DNA from: Taiwanofungus camphoratus
Taxonomy: Eukaryota > Basidiomycota > Agaricomycetes > Polyporales > Taiwanofungaceae
Direction of reading: 5' to 3'
Length of the DNA stretch: 64,000 nt
Assembly: GCA_003999685.1 (NCBI GenBank)
Contig: CP021229.1
Span: 1,116,001 to 1,180,000 of the forward strand
The notes beneath the pieces were generated by a model. That model worked only from the letters and a program-made list of their open reading frames with translations. It made no database searches and was not told the origin of the DNA. How positions within the stretch are numbered: the first letter of the stretch is position 1; every line of letters starts with the position of its first letter. The translations under genes were made by a program, and so were the position numbers. This document shows, in pieces, positions 11,015 to 23,900 of this stretch.

Positions 11015-14000
11015 ATGGAAAACGATTGTGTAGCTCGGGTCACATCCCGTCTACAAAACCTGCCGTCCATATCTCTGCCTACGGACTATCCTCGACCCGC
11101 GGGTGGAAATAGGTTAGTGGAGGCTGCATTCTCCGCTGATCTTTCAGAACAGACGTGTCTCGGTCTTCTAAAGTTGGCGCTATATAATGAAAGTGAAGAC
11201 GGAGAAGACGACGAAAATGTTGGCAACGAAACACCTTCTGCCTTCCACTTGCTCCTTGCTGCATTTTCCGTACTGCTTCACCGATACACAGGCGACACTG
11301 ATCTAGTTATCGGCTCATCGTCTGCATCTGCCCGCGATCCACTTATCCTTCGAATATCTGTCAATCCTGATGACCCCTTCTGGGCGGTGGTACGCAAAGT
11401 GCAGCAGGTTGAGCAGGAAGCGGAGGCCGACGCTCTACCGTACGAGACCATCATGCGGGCGTTGGGAAGGGACAAGGCTGATATTACAGAAAGCTCCCGC
11501 CCTCTCTTCCGCGTACGCTTCTTTGACGAGACAGACGCGCCGCAAGAGAATTTCCTGCGTTCTACGAGTCTGACGTCCGATCTTACTGTCTTTGTCACTC
11601 GGAAGCATGACTCGAGTCGCAGTTCGATAGCGCCTCATCTGACGCTTCGTCTTCTGTACAACTCTTTGCTGTTCACCCCGGCTCGTATCACGTGCATCGT
11701 GGACCAGCTGTCTATCCTCTTGCGCAAGGTCGCTGCGAACCCTATTTCTCCAATAGGCACCGTACTGCTATTGACTCCCGCACAGCGCGCGACTTTGCCA
11801 GATCCTACTGCAGACCTAAACTGGTGCGACTGGAAGGGTGCTATCACTGACGTCTTTTCGCGAAATGCACGGCAATGGCCCGATCGACCCTGCGTCATCC
11901 AGTGCCTACCCCCAGTAGGTTTCAACGAATCGCAGGGAAAGAGGACATTCACGTACGGGACAATCCTCCGAGCGTCCAACATCCTCGCGCACCATCTGCT
12001 GCAAGGAGGCGTACAGCGGGAAGAGGTGGTAATGGTCTACGCCTATCGTAGTGTTGAACTGGTCGTCGCTGTGATGGCCGTACTGAAAGCGGGCGCGACG
12101 TTCTCCGTGATAGGTGCATTTTGTTCACCTATCTATTTCGGAATATATTCGCAACTCACTGGGAGATAATATTTGTCTGGTTACGACGACGTAGACCCTG
12201 CGTATCCTCCATCTAGGCAGACAATCTATCTCAAGGTAGCCCAGCCCCGTTCGTTGGTAGTCTTGAAGGGGGCAGGGAAGATCAGTCCGCCGGTCCGCGA
12301 ATTTATTACTTCTGAGCTCCATATCCGTGTTGAAGTGCCTGCTTTGGAATTGCTGGCTGATGGTGAAATCAATGGTGGGTTGAACACCAGCGGTGAGGAT
12401 GTACTGAAGCCACAAGTTCACATGGGCGGCACCGATCCCGACGTAATTCTGGGCCCGGACAGCGTGGGCACGCTGTCGTTCACTAGTGGAAGTACGGGTA
12501 TTCCGAAAGGCGTGCGAGGAAGACACTTCAGTCTTACACATTTCTTCCCGTGGATGGGAGAACGATTCGGAATTGGCGAAAATTCGAAATTCACGATGCT
12601 TAGCGGTATTGCTCACGATCCCATCCAGCGTGATAGTGAGTCCCTCAGTTACAGGCGTTGAATAACTCTTAAATCGTTTCAGTGTTTACACCTCTGTTCT
12701 TTGGCGCGACATTATACGTCCCCACCGCGGAAGACATCGGTACGCCGGGGCAATTGGCGGAATGGATGGCAGACAATGAAGTGACTGTCACCCACCTTAC
12801 ACCCGCCATGGGTCAGCTGCTCTCGGCACAAGCTATGCGTCAGATCCCCTCCCTCCGCAATGCGTTCTTTGTCGGTGACGTGCTCACCAAGCGCGATTGT
12901 CTTCGTCTCCAGTCGCTCGCTGCTAATGTGAGAATTGTCAACATGTATGGCACAACCGAGACCCAACGTGCGGTGTCGTACTTCCTCATTCCTAGCGTTG
13001 CGGAGGATGCTACGTTTTTGGCGTCGCAGAAAGACATCATGCCCGCAGGGGAGGGCATGGTGGATGTGCAACTCCTCGTTGTAAACCGGAACGACAGAAA
13101 CTTGCCGTGCACCGTCGGTGAGGTTGGCGAAATCTATGTTCGCTCGGGCGGACTGGCGGAGGGATATTCGGATCCTGAGGCGACAGCGGAGAAGTTCGTC
13201 GAGAACTGGTTTGCAGTCAGTTCCCCACCACGCAAAGACACCCTCCACGAGTCTCCCGATGGCCATCCACGGCCCGAGGCCCAATTCTGGAAAGGTATAC
13301 GTGACAGGATGTACCGCTCTGGGGACCTTGGGCGTTACTTGCCCAACGGAATTGTAGAGTGCACAGGCCGTGCGGACGATCAAGTGAAGATTCGCGGGTT
13401 CCGTATCGAACTCGGAGAAATCGACCTGTATCTCAGCCAACACCCTCTCATCAGAGAAAATGTGACTCTCGTGCGGAGAGATAAGGACGAAGAGAAGGTT
13501 CTCGTTAGCTATTTTGTACCTGTGAGTGGCCCCCAGTTAGATGAGTTCGCCAGCGATATACCCGAAGGCGAGGATGAGAAGGGTCTAGTCAGCGGTATGA
13601 GGAGGTACAGGCGATTGATCAAGGATATCAGGGAATACCTCAAGAAGAAGTTGCCAAGTTACAGTGTTCCCACCTGTACGTGTGGTCTGACTTCACCACG
13701 AGCGATCGACTCATACTTCTATCCCAGTGTTCGTTCCACTCAAGCGTATGCCTCTCAATCCGAACGGGAAGATCGACAAGCCAGCCTTGCCGTTCCCTGA
13801 TACAGCACAAGCAGCCACAGCTGAACCACATCGTGGGCCATCTGCAACGCCCACAGAGGAAACCATTCGCGGCATCTGGTCCCGCATCCTGCCTAACCCG
13901 CCATCTCCTATTCCTCTCGACGAGAGCTTCTTCGATGTCGGTGGTCACTCCATTCTAGCGACACGCCTCATTTTTGAAATTCGCAAGGCGTTCCTGGTAG

Positions 14001-15642
14001 AAGCCCCTCTTGGGCTTGTCTTTGACAGGCCGACAATTGGTGCCCTCGCTGCATCAGTAGATGAAATACGCACTGCCGACTTGGGTTTTGCGAGCAAGGA
14101 CGGCGATACAACGGCAGCGACGACGCCGACATCCCCGACGTCGCTCACCTCCACTGACCTAACTAAGGCGCTCAAACGAACCGCGGCACCGCGGAGGGTT
14201 CCATATGGCGAGGACTACGAGAATCTGCTTCTAAAGTTGCGCCCGTTATATCCTGCATTACCGGCAGATTACTCGAGTCGACCACTCACGATCTTCTTGA
14301 CTGGTGCTACCGGGTTCCTGGGTGCCTTCATCTTGCGAGACCTCCTGTCGCGTCCAGACCGAGTCAAGAAAGTCATATGCCTTGTCCGGGCGCCTGATGC
14401 GAACAAAGCCCTCGACCGTCTACGGGATGCTGTGACTGGACGTGGCGTGTGGAATGAAGACTGGGTCAAGACCTCAAGGCTGGAAGCCGTCAGGGGCGAC
14501 CTAGACCAGGACTTGTTTGGACTCGAACAATCTGCATGGGATCATGTCGCCGACGATGCCGATGCTGTCGTACACAATGGCGCATTGGTGAGTACATGTG
14601 CTGTTCCTGGGTGCTATGTCGAGATCCGCTAATTTGTTGTTGTCAAATCCAGGTGCATTGGGTATACCCTTATGAACGACTGCGGCCTGCAAATGTGTTA
14701 GGGACTCTCACGGCGATGGAGCTGGCTGCTACCGGCAAGCCCAAGTTGTTCGTGTTTGTCTCATCGACGTCTGCCATCGATACGGATTATTATGTCCAAT
14801 TGTCTGACTCGTTATCTCGAGACAAGGATAGTCGTGGGGGTGTCCCAGAAAGCGATGACCTCGAGGGCGCCAGAACGTCACTCAAGACAGGCTATGGGCA
14901 AAGCAAGTGGGTTTCAGAAAAGCTGTTGTTCGAGGCAGGCCGGAGGGGGCTGAAGGGACATATTGTCCGACCCGGATATGTCGTCGGTGATTCCCGATCC
15001 GCCGGTAAGTGTGGTGCCTGATACTCGTGTCGTGACATTGACGGATGGTGGCGTTCCGCAGTAACCAACACGGACGACTTCATCTGGCGAATGGTCAAGG
15101 GCTGTATCCAGCTTGGGTTAGTGCCTGACATCAACAACACAGTCAACATGGTTCCTGTCGACCACGTAGCGCGTTGCACTGCGCTCGCCGCAGTTGAGCC
15201 CTTGCCCGAACACCGGAACGCGCTATCTGTACTGCATGTTGCCGCCCACCCTCGGCCTACCTTCAACGACTTCCTCTCATCGTTGGCTCGGTACGGGTTC
15301 GGCACCGAGCGCAGCGAGTATCTAGTCTGGCGCCGACGGCTCGAGCGGCACGTCATGGATGTCCAAGATAACGCGTTGTTCCCGTTGCTACACTTTGTCC
15401 TTGATGACTTACCCACGAGCACGAAGGCGCCGGAGCTGAATGATGCCAACATGCGCACACTCCTAGCGCCTCACATGGAAGCGACCAATCGCACGGTGGA
15501 CGACGAGCTGATGGGCAGATACTTGGCATGGCTCGTGGATGCAGGGTTCCTGCCTCCTCCTGCTCACACAGATGCTGAGAAAAAGCTTCCGCAGCTGGCC
15601 AATGGGTCAGTCACGAGAGCAGTAGGACGCAGCGGAATCTAG
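11015..15642 (+). CDS. LYS2: L-2-aminoadipate reductase (alpha-aminoadipate reductase)
   Basis: NRPS-like A-T-R enzyme of the fungal aminoadipate lysine pathway: it adenylates L-2-aminoadipate, loads it on phosphopantetheine and reduces it with NADPH to the semialdehyde. Six exons (11015-12113, 12195-12635, 12683-13675, 13728-14587, 14653-15004, 15062-15642) sum to 4326 bases, 1441 residues, close to yeast Lys2 (about 1390). Adenylation motifs: [45 protein letters not shown]. The carrier domain has [14 protein letters not shown] with the Ser that would carry phosphopantetheine, added by a Lys5-type transferase. The reductase domain has [12 protein letters not shown] for NADPH and [11 protein letters not shown] (Tyr/Lys pair). 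The ATG at 11015 is chosen because MENDCVARV matches the start region of the family better than the in-frame ATG at 10967. Confidence 0.97.
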
Positions 15643-16175
15643 TTCGCAGCAAAAGTATGCTATAAGTAGAATCTGTAGAACCTATAATCACTTTGAAATA
15701 ATTATCTTGATTAAGTATGTCCGAGCAATGTGGGACGCATTTGATTACTCTTCGGTGGGCGCTGAGCCGGTGCTATCCTGAGACACCGGTACGACCCCTA
15801 GACTAGCATGTCCATACGGATATCGCAAACGAGGTAATAAAATCGGAAATTCTATCCTCAACGAGAATCTCAGTGAATACTTCACAAGCGATGTACGTGA
15901 CTCATGCCACATAAATTGGGTACTGCAGCAGGTATTCCGCCGAACGGAAGTTTGCACTGGGAAACCGCGGACCTGAAGTACATCCAAAAAAGGGAGCTTA
16001 TACAAGCGGGACACTCCGGCATAAACGCTATGAAGAGATCAGATCTTCCTGACTTGTCCATGACAATTTTGAGGAGGTACATAACTCTTTCATATGGGCG
16101 GAGATATATCGCCCCCTCCCCCTACCCTTCGTGCACAGCGCAGGCGAGGCTGTTATCTGCGGTCTTCTTGGCTCG
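15643..16175. other. Intergenic between LYS2 and the membrane protein gene
   Basis: Contains the LYS2 3' end. Reading frames here (for example from 15904) lack recognisable motifs; they could be 5' leader of the following gene. Confidence 0.45.
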
Positions 16176-18051
16176 ATGCATTGGAGATACTTTGATGACC
16201 ATGCCGCTGCGTACATACGAATCGCAGCCATCTCTGTTGCAGCTTATGAGTACGTATTACCCAATTGCAGACTCGTTTCAGGTATTTATGGTGCTTTACA
16301 TGGAATAGCTATATCATAACACTTCCTGCCGAGTGGCGATTTTACAAGGGCCAGCGAGGGTGGAGGTTGAGCGCGGGGTGTACTCTATTCATTCTCATAC
16401 GGTATTTTACACAACAAAGCTCAGACTTAACATTGACTTTCGTACAGATACATAAGCATCGTTACCATGTTGGTCAGCACTGTTGGATATTTCGCGCGCT
16501 TCTCTCCAGCAACATGCCAAAGATACTTCCTAGTATCACCCATCTTCAAGGGTCAGGAAAGCCTACTTGTTCTTTCTCACGTGCCAAAGCTTTCTTGATG
16601 CGTCCGTCCCCTGCTAGTTGTCCAAACGATGGTGTCTCAGATAATATTGGGTATCAGGTAGTTTCTATTCCCTCACATTCGGATTTATCTCCAATACCTG
16701 TGTAGGACACTCAACATCTCACGACGTGAACCATGGGTCATGTGGACACTGTTAATTCTCTTTACAGTTGTTACTGCAGTTCGTTTGTCTGCGTCCCCAC
16801 TACCATCCGTAGTCTGATGTACTTTACGCCATCAGATGGAATGGTTCACCAACTTGTATGATCGCACTTGTAAGTGTCATTCCCTGAATCTCCTAGTCTA
16901 TCACTAGAAAAGTCTCTTTCCGATAGATGTTCAAAACGAGGTGAGTCATACTAGTGGTAGCCGTACGTTGATGTCTGAGGACCCTCCTCGGTCTACTTAT
17001 CATTTCCAGAGACATAAGTAAGCTCGTTCAATGTGTAATACAATCTCATTCGACATCCTGACCGCTTTCTTTACCCCCAGTTGTATTGGAGGTGATAACT
17101 TGAGGCATATGTCTGTTTGGCTGTACTATGTCATGGCAATGATCTATGATATTGTTACACTCGGTATCTCAGCCTTTTATTTGCTTCGAGTTAAACCTCC
17201 ATCTGGCAGGTAAGAAAGTACCTGGCAATCCATTGACATTGTCTAAGTTCTTGTGCGATCTCTTGCAGAATGTCTCAACTTGTCAAATTGTTCAGTTTCA
17301 TTCATCCTATTGGTTTATCCCTACTATATGTTGATCACCTCCCTGCCAGGATGTTGTATGATGGCATAGGTTACTTTGTCCTTTTGACGGGTATGCATTG
17401 TATCTGCTTCTGGAGCCTGTTGAATTCAAGTTGTTTGCATCAGCCGCAAACATCCTCAATCTCATCCTATACCGTACGAGCGATAAATTCACACAGGTCA
17501 GTCCCATTCTCTTCTCACCACCAGCTGTTATGCTCATAAGGTCTCTGACTCAATCCTTAGTCTTCTGGGTTAGTTGACTTATGTCATTTTCGATGCTGAG
17601 TATCATACTGAACGTTTGTGACACATCAGAGCGTGTATGGCATACGCAGTAACATGGATCATGAGCCAAAGGATTCTTATCCACCTCCGTGGTACGTAAC
17701 TGACCGAGAACACACTACAACTTGGTGCGCGTACTGACCACGCACATCCCAGATGCCGCGGAGAATCACAACCGGACGTCTGCCACGCACGTCATCTCGC
17801 GGCCGCTGCAGTCTGCACGCGACATCTCGCACGCGATGCGCTCACAGTTTGAGACGAAGGACTGGCTTGACGAGGAGCTCGGCATTACGCCGTCAGACCG
17901 GTCACTCTCGGATCTCGAGCACGGCTTCACGGACGTGCTCGACGTGCAGGTGCAGATCGAAGAGAGCGTGACTGTCGAGTACGTTCAGGACCTGTATGAG
18001 CGCGAGTCCTACCGCACCCCGCAGGCCATGTGGAATAGAACTCCGAGGTGA
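16176..18051 (+). CDS. DUF6533-type multispan membrane protein
   Basis: Integral membrane protein of a large Agaricomycete family of unknown function. I infer 14 exons: 16176-16249, 16309-16401, 16448-16551, 16618-16657, 16706-16778, 16836-16869, 16927-16940, 17010-17017, 17081-17209, 17269-17390, 17444-17496, 17561-17568, 17630-17691, 17753-18051. They sum to 1113 bases, 370 residues. The N-terminal DUF6533 signature reads AYDYIITLPAEWRFY, then LFILIRYISIVTML. Later family hallmarks are EWFTNLYDRTY, HMSVWLYYVMAMIYD and a C-terminal cytosolic tail. About seven hydrophobic segments are visible. Two exons are only 8 bases and one is 14; skipping them breaks the frame of conserved blocks. The start ATG is the first in the frame of the DUF6533 exon. 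Confidence 0.85.
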
Positions 18052-18647
18052 TGACACCATTATTCTGATGACTAGATGGTGAGTACCTTTCCTGGATCTA
18101 GCGAGTGGGTGAATGTCAATGTTGGATGCTGATGCACATGGCCTGTGAAGATGGCATCAATGACAATATTTATTCTTCCTTCACGATGAAATACAGCTTT
18201 CCATCGCTTTCGACGGTATAACACAGCATACCAACTATTCTATTCACGTTTATGGCTGTGAAATGTCTGGGTGAGATGGTGTCAGGTTTATAGCCATGTG
18301 TCAGTCGGCATGATCGAGTCGGTGCAGTAGACACCTGGTAGGAGTGATATAAGTAGCCGTTAATAGTTATCCAAATGCTATAATCTAATCTCGGATATGT
18401 GACTAAACAGATTTGTTGGGTTTCAACACATGTACGTTAGAGAGGGGAATGCGATGGAATGACGTCAGATAGGGTTGGTCCCAGATCGCTGGCATCTGAT
18501 GCTCCGTCAATTGGAATCCTACTAAGAATATGTACTGCTCATTTGCGGTAGAGACAATCATGAAACCTAGACACATCAGAAGATACGTATGAAGACAATC
18601 CTTAGCTCCTAAGGGCTAGCGTTACTGACACCTAGGTACGACTTTGG
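18052..18647. other. Intergenic between convergent genes
   Basis: 3' region of the DUF6533 gene and of the GNAT gene on the other strand. No recognisable coding or repeat features. Confidence 0.5.
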
Positions 18648-19441
18648 TCAGCTCACTTTCGTGCCTCTTGCAAATATCCAGGCGGGCCAGTCTCCCCATG
18701 GTGAAGGCATGACTTTGTGGCCTTTCACCGTAAATCCCATCCTCTCGTAAATAGGGACCTGATGGGAAGTGTCAGTCGGACTGTCGACCTTTGGCTGGAG
18801 CTGTGGTGCTTACGTTACGGATGTTGGTTGTACCTAGGGCCATGGTCTCTCCTTCTTTGGCCTAATATATTGGAATGAATACATTACTGTTTCGGCGAAT
18901 GACCGTTGACTTCGCACCTTATCAAACACCAGTTGAAAAAGAGCTTTGGCTATGCCCTTGCCTTGATAGTCGGATCTGACAAAAGCAAAACTGCACCAGT
19001 AGCAGTTCAGCTCTGCCTATAGAAGCCACACAGTGTCACTGATGGCAGCGTACTTATGTCAGGTGAGCAACGCCGACTTACGTCCGGGATACCGAGAAAT
19101 TCGTCAATGACTTTGGGAAATTCTTCACCAAGCTACTCCCCATCAATCTGACTGTTTGTTTCACTCTCATAACCAAGGACTCACTACTGTCGGGTAGTAT
19201 TTCTTTCCTTCTTCAGGCAATGTTTCCAAGAAGGCGTAAAAGCCAAGCTGGCGCTGCTCTTCCCTGCAACGACCCTGAACAAGGCCGATCTGCAAGCAGA
19301 AAACACAACTACTAACGTTTCCCACACATTCCGGCCAGGCGGTAGCCACAAGGTAAACCCTACCAAGGCTCCGTCTTCATCGGTCGCCGTATACATCTCT
19401 CCTGCAACCAGCGCGATAGGCTTAATCATCGCACGAGCCAT
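18648..19441 (-). CDS. GNAT-family N-acetyltransferase
   Basis: Predicted acetyl-CoA-dependent N-acetyltransferase; acceptor unknown. From the ATG at 19441 the order is MARAMIKPIALVAGEMYTA, then a beta-strand segment VGFTLWLPPG typical of fungal GNAT proteins, a helix-rich middle (QLGFYAFLETLPEEGKKYYP), the acetyl-CoA binding motif A RSDYQGKGIAKALFQLV (Q-x-x-G-x-G/A type) and a C-terminal YERMGFTVKG block. At least four short introns are needed. The first exon is uncertain: DPAAISFTAGDISRISD is readable upstream of the chosen ATG in the same frame but no start codon precedes it before a stop, so an additional 5' exon may exist. Confidence 0.7.
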
Positions 19442-20569
19442 GTCGGAGATACGACTAATGTCTCCAGCCGTGAACGATATGGCTGCAGGATCTACCAGAC
19501 ATCAAAATCCATTCGGGATAAGCTCCTGTCCAAGTTTCAGATAGAAATGGACCGACCCGCTGGCATAAGGGCAGAAAATAATTGGATTGCTTCCTCGACC
19601 AAGGTTTCTATATTTTCCAGTCAACATACCTAATGCAAACGAATGGGGGCTGGGAGTGGTACACACCGCTGGGCCTTTCTACCTGTTTCACGGTGACATT
19701 GGGAGGTGCCATCCTGACGATTGTCAACCTCGAATGAGAACTTGAGCAGACTATTATATGCTTTTTCATGTGGATGACTAAGCGTGCGCGTTTCAGGACG
19801 GTCAGACCTATTTGCCCACCAATACCATTTCGAGTCTGAGCGCTTTACGCATAGTACCAGTCGAGTCAACCTAGGGACTAGCATGGAGATCGTCCAGATA
19901 GCCATCCGAGTGTAAATCCGTGGATATGTTCAAGCTATCCACGGGTGGGGTCCGTACGGTTGCAGATGCATCCACAGTTGGGGTGTACATTCGTTGGTAA
20001 ATGTGACCATTGGGTTGAGTACACTGGGTGTCGAGATCATGCATTAGTGAGATGAGGTATTGCGCGACGGTGATCATCGCGTCGGTCGGCGATCAGCCCA
20101 CATGTACATAAGTTGATTCTTCGTGATCTTCCAAGTCATACCGCAAACCCCGGGCCAGTCGGACACCAGCTGGCTCATGCGGCTGAGTCCTATGTGATGA
20201 AGCCAGGTGGGTGCGACGCCCTGTCTGTGCTGTCGTTGGACGCACACAGCTGGGAGCAACAGGCTGGACGAGTTAGAGCCAGGCGCACGTTCAAAATCAT
20301 CAGGAAAAACCTCCCGGCCTGATTAGCACTAAGTAGTATCTATTGCACTCTGGTTCACTACTGCGCTATATGCCGGCTATTATGAAACTACTCTGGGCCT
20401 CACAATGCTATCATCACTAATACCTCTACAAGGCTGCTATTTTGTACTGAGCTTGAGTATAAACAACTATTTCCGAATGTACCTACTAGTCAATTATATA
20501 TAAAATGTGGCTCGGCGTAGAAAATATGTACCTCCAGACATTATACATCCGAAATATTGATGTTCAAGA
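19442..20569. other. Intergenic, no gene recognised
   Basis: Minus frames at 19630-19905 and 19871-20077 have no recognisable features. The region lies between the GNAT 5' end and the 3' end of the transposase gene and should contain one terminus of the transposon, but I found no convincing terminal inverted repeat by eye. Confidence 0.4.
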
Positions 20570-23500
20570 CTAGAATAGGGTCATATATGCTTGTCGGTCT
20601 GTAAAGGGATTGAGCCAGAATGAAGGGCTCTTGTCAAGCACATAACTACTTGACCAATCTCGCGGTGCAACGGGACCAAAGTTCGGGTACAAATGGCAAC
20701 TCCGCTTTATGTCCCGGATATCAATAATACTTGCGAGACGAGCACCGTTGCGGATGCAGCGTGATACCTTGTAGAGCCCGTGTATTCGGTCAGGATTTGT
20801 GAATGCCGTGAACCACTCAATGTAGGCAAGATGTGCTGGGCATGACTGATTGGGAAACAAGTCTTGGATGTGCCTCTGAGGGAGCGAGAAGACAAGTCGA
20901 ACCTGTCCGACACGATAGCCTGATGTTTTGTCAAATAGTATTAGGTTTGATTACACAGGAGTTATGCTCGGAATTGTACCTGCAACACCTATGGAGCTGC
21001 CACCACCCTCATTGACAAGTACAGTATCAAAGCGCCCAGGGACATCGCGCTTCTGCTTATCCTTGCGTTGAGGGCATGCATGAACAACATCCATCATCTG
21101 ACCAGAGATATTGAAGGCTTGTGCATTGTCAATCCAGAGTTTGATCTTGTGGTAGACAGGAACAGTTCGGAATGCAAAATAGATGCTTGCTGATGCACGC
21201 TCGACTTGCATTGTGGTCAAAGATGGGTCACGATGCCTGATAACAAACCGAGCGAGTGCATCACGAAAGTATGTAGCTCCATAGTCTGAGATGATAAGGG
21301 AAAATGGCACAGCCTTCACTGATGGATTTCGTGACATATGAATTGGTGGTTTGCCTGAGTCCACCAATGCCTTGGGGGGAAGCGGGTTTGATACTTGAGA
21401 CCTGATGCGCCACTGAATGTAGGCTTCATGACGCCCAACCTTCTCTTTTCTTTCCAGCCAGACCGTCATTTGAGTGAACTCATCCTTTTGGTTTGTTGCC
21501 CGATATGCATTCTTCGCAAGGTTAATGTGAAGCCGTTCTGAGTACTGGGTGTCATAATTGTCTGTTGTACCGAACAATTGGATAGATGCTAGATAGTGAT
21601 CAAGTGCATGAAGTTTTGGCAGTCTGAAGTGAAGGCGGATACCGAGATCAACAAATGTAGACTTATTAGCATGGAAGCGTGCCAAGGAATCCGTAAGGAG
21701 CTTTAAAGTCTCAGATGTGTGTGCGGGGTACTGAGCGAGGTAGAGGAAGTCCAATAGGGCACGAACAGCTCTGATAAGTCAAACAGCTGACTGTCCTGCA
21801 CGAAGGGGTAAGCCGATAATCAGTCCAAGTAGCACACGACAGATGTCAGCATGTTCTTTTCCGGTCACCTTCTGAAGAGTTGTGATACCCTTCATAAACC
21901 GCCTGACATTGTGATTGGGGGGAAGACGTCGACATCGCGCATCAAGCTCCTCGGGGCCATAAGCTTCCTTGATCCATCAACAACATGCTTGATGACACCC
22001 TGATATAATTGATGCAAAATGTCTGGTGTGATTGAGACAAAGATGTTTACATATGGTAGATCTTCCCAAAATGGATGCATAATCGGTTTAATGCCAACGT
22101 CCTTGCATGCTTGAGTGAATGCAGTTGGCCCTTGATCAATTGCAGAAAGAGCGTCATGAACTTTGTCCAATTCTCGAAGCTCACGGGAAGTATCCATTGA
22201 CTCGCCAATTTCCTCTCGGCTGATAGAGCACTTTGGGCAGTCTCCATTCTTACAGCACATTACAAGCAACTGCTCAGGATAATCCCCAACATATGTGGCA
22301 AGAATCGGATGCCCCCTGCGAATGATACCATCACCACTTGTGATGTTGATGCCCAGTTCACCTGCCCTTTTTAATGGTGCCAATATGCGCTTCATACAGG
22401 CATGAAACAGATTTGCGAGGGTGCGCCGATGAGCTGCCTTGTTCGTAATATGATCAAGACGAGATGTTGGCAAATACGCAAGCAGGATTTGGCCATGACG
22501 TGAAGGCTTGTGGCGAATATCTTTGGGTAGATTGCCAATTGTGAGATACACTGGGTACACTGCCTTGTTCCCAAACAGAGTAAGCTGTGTCTTATCAGAA
22601 GATATGATCACAGGTATGATTGTAGCCCCCAGGTGTTTTTTTTCAACTTCATTCTAGTGTTCATCATTCAGTTTCGTGATGTGATTCATTAAAAGTACAT
22701 CAGGAATTACCTGCGTGGCCCACCACCATTTCCCTGTGTTCATATCAAAGTAGACTCGAGTGCTCATGCTAGCATCTGTGTAATGACGTTCAGGAACGAG
22801 CAAGAGAAAAGGTGTGAATTCAGGATCTCCATAAAGAGCATGAATGCATTGAATGATATTTTGGTAGTACACTTCAAATGCCTCACCAGCAACCACAATC
22901 TCACGTCGTTTGAATGTAGGACGGCCTGAGGGAAGACATTCATCAATGAGTTTGTTTAATTCACAAGTGTTTTTGTATGACAGATTGAGCAGAGTGGCTA
23001 CCTAGTGAATTTTTTGTCAGTGTTAGTTAAGTGCTCATCCAGCTTGAAAAACATAGCACTTACATTCTCAATGCCCAGTAGTTCAGATACTACAGTGGAA
23101 CCTGGCCCCCTCATTTTTGCCCATCGTGCAATCTCCTAATCAAGCTGTGAATTAAATGGTGCCCAAATATTTCCGCCATTGTTTCGATCATGTAGAGAAG
23201 TCTTGTACTTGATGTAGTCTGAAGATTCTCGAGTTTTGGAGATGGGAGCACCTGCGCGATCGCTAGGAAATGTGATGATATGTGTCTTCTTTTGTACGTC
23301 CAGATTAATTGCTTGTTGCTCAGCATATGGATGGCCTGCATTGTCTGCACTTTCAGCATCTTCATCTATGATGACATTATGCTGGAAATGTTCTGCTATG
23401 GGGGGTTCCCATCCTCCCTCCTCCAATTCATCATCCTCATCATCCTCATTGTTGTCCTCATCATCCTCATCAAAGTCTGTTTTAACATGCTCCTCCTGAT

Positions 23501-23900
23501 CATTCTCGTCAACCTCAAAATCACCTGCTGTATAGTTGCCAAAGAAGTCACCCTGAAAATGACTCAGAGGAGTCAAAGGATTTTCATCTTCATCATCAGA
23601 GTTACTTGCGAGATCAAGCGCAATGTCGTATTGGTATTGGATTTTTCTACATGTCGCTTTTGTTGTCTGAAGAAGATGATTTGTATAGCCCCTTGATGAG
23701 AAGGTACGACCACATCCTGGTCAATTAGGCATAAAGAAAATTGCTTATTGAACAACAGTACTGAGCAGACCTATGACAATTGTGCTGTAGGCAGAACGTA
23801 GCAAGTTGATAATAGGGATGGAAACTCAAAGAATGTCGGGAGATTACGAAAGCTGAGCCACATCAACCAGTTTTCGGTTGAAATTGCTACCGGTTCGATC
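20570..23900 (-). mobile_element. Plavaka-type DNA transposon (CACTA superfamily), decayed
   Basis: Transposase gene of the Plavaka group found in Agaricomycetes. In minus-strand order: a zinc-finger-like start (GCGRTFSSRGYTNHLL near 23700), an acidic linker encoded by a TCATCC-like repeat (23410-23480), then WATQ joined over an intron to NEVEKKHLGATIIPVIISSD, PVYLTIGNLPKDIRHKPSR, GDYPEQLLV, a CCKNGDCPKC zinc knuckle, and the C-terminal core AYIEWFTAFTNPDRIHGLYK ... FGPVAPRDWSSSYVLD with the stop at 20570. The copy is not functional as it stands: the frame shifts near 21975 and an in-frame TGA lies at 21779-21781. Terminal repeats and target duplication were not found, so outer limits are approximate. 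Confidence 0.85.
23412..23480. repeat. Imperfect TCATCC/TCCTCA microsatellite coding an acidic tract
   Basis: A run of TCATCCTCATCC-like units lies inside the transposase gene. On the minus strand it encodes Asp/Glu-rich residues (DEDDEDNNEDDEDDELEE). Acidic linkers of this type are common between the zinc finger and catalytic core of such transposases. Confidence 0.8.

Noticed and set aside
11015-18051. Secondary-metabolite cluster based on the NRPS-like gene
   Set aside because: The A-T-R enzyme is clearly LYS2 of primary metabolism and neighbours are unrelated.
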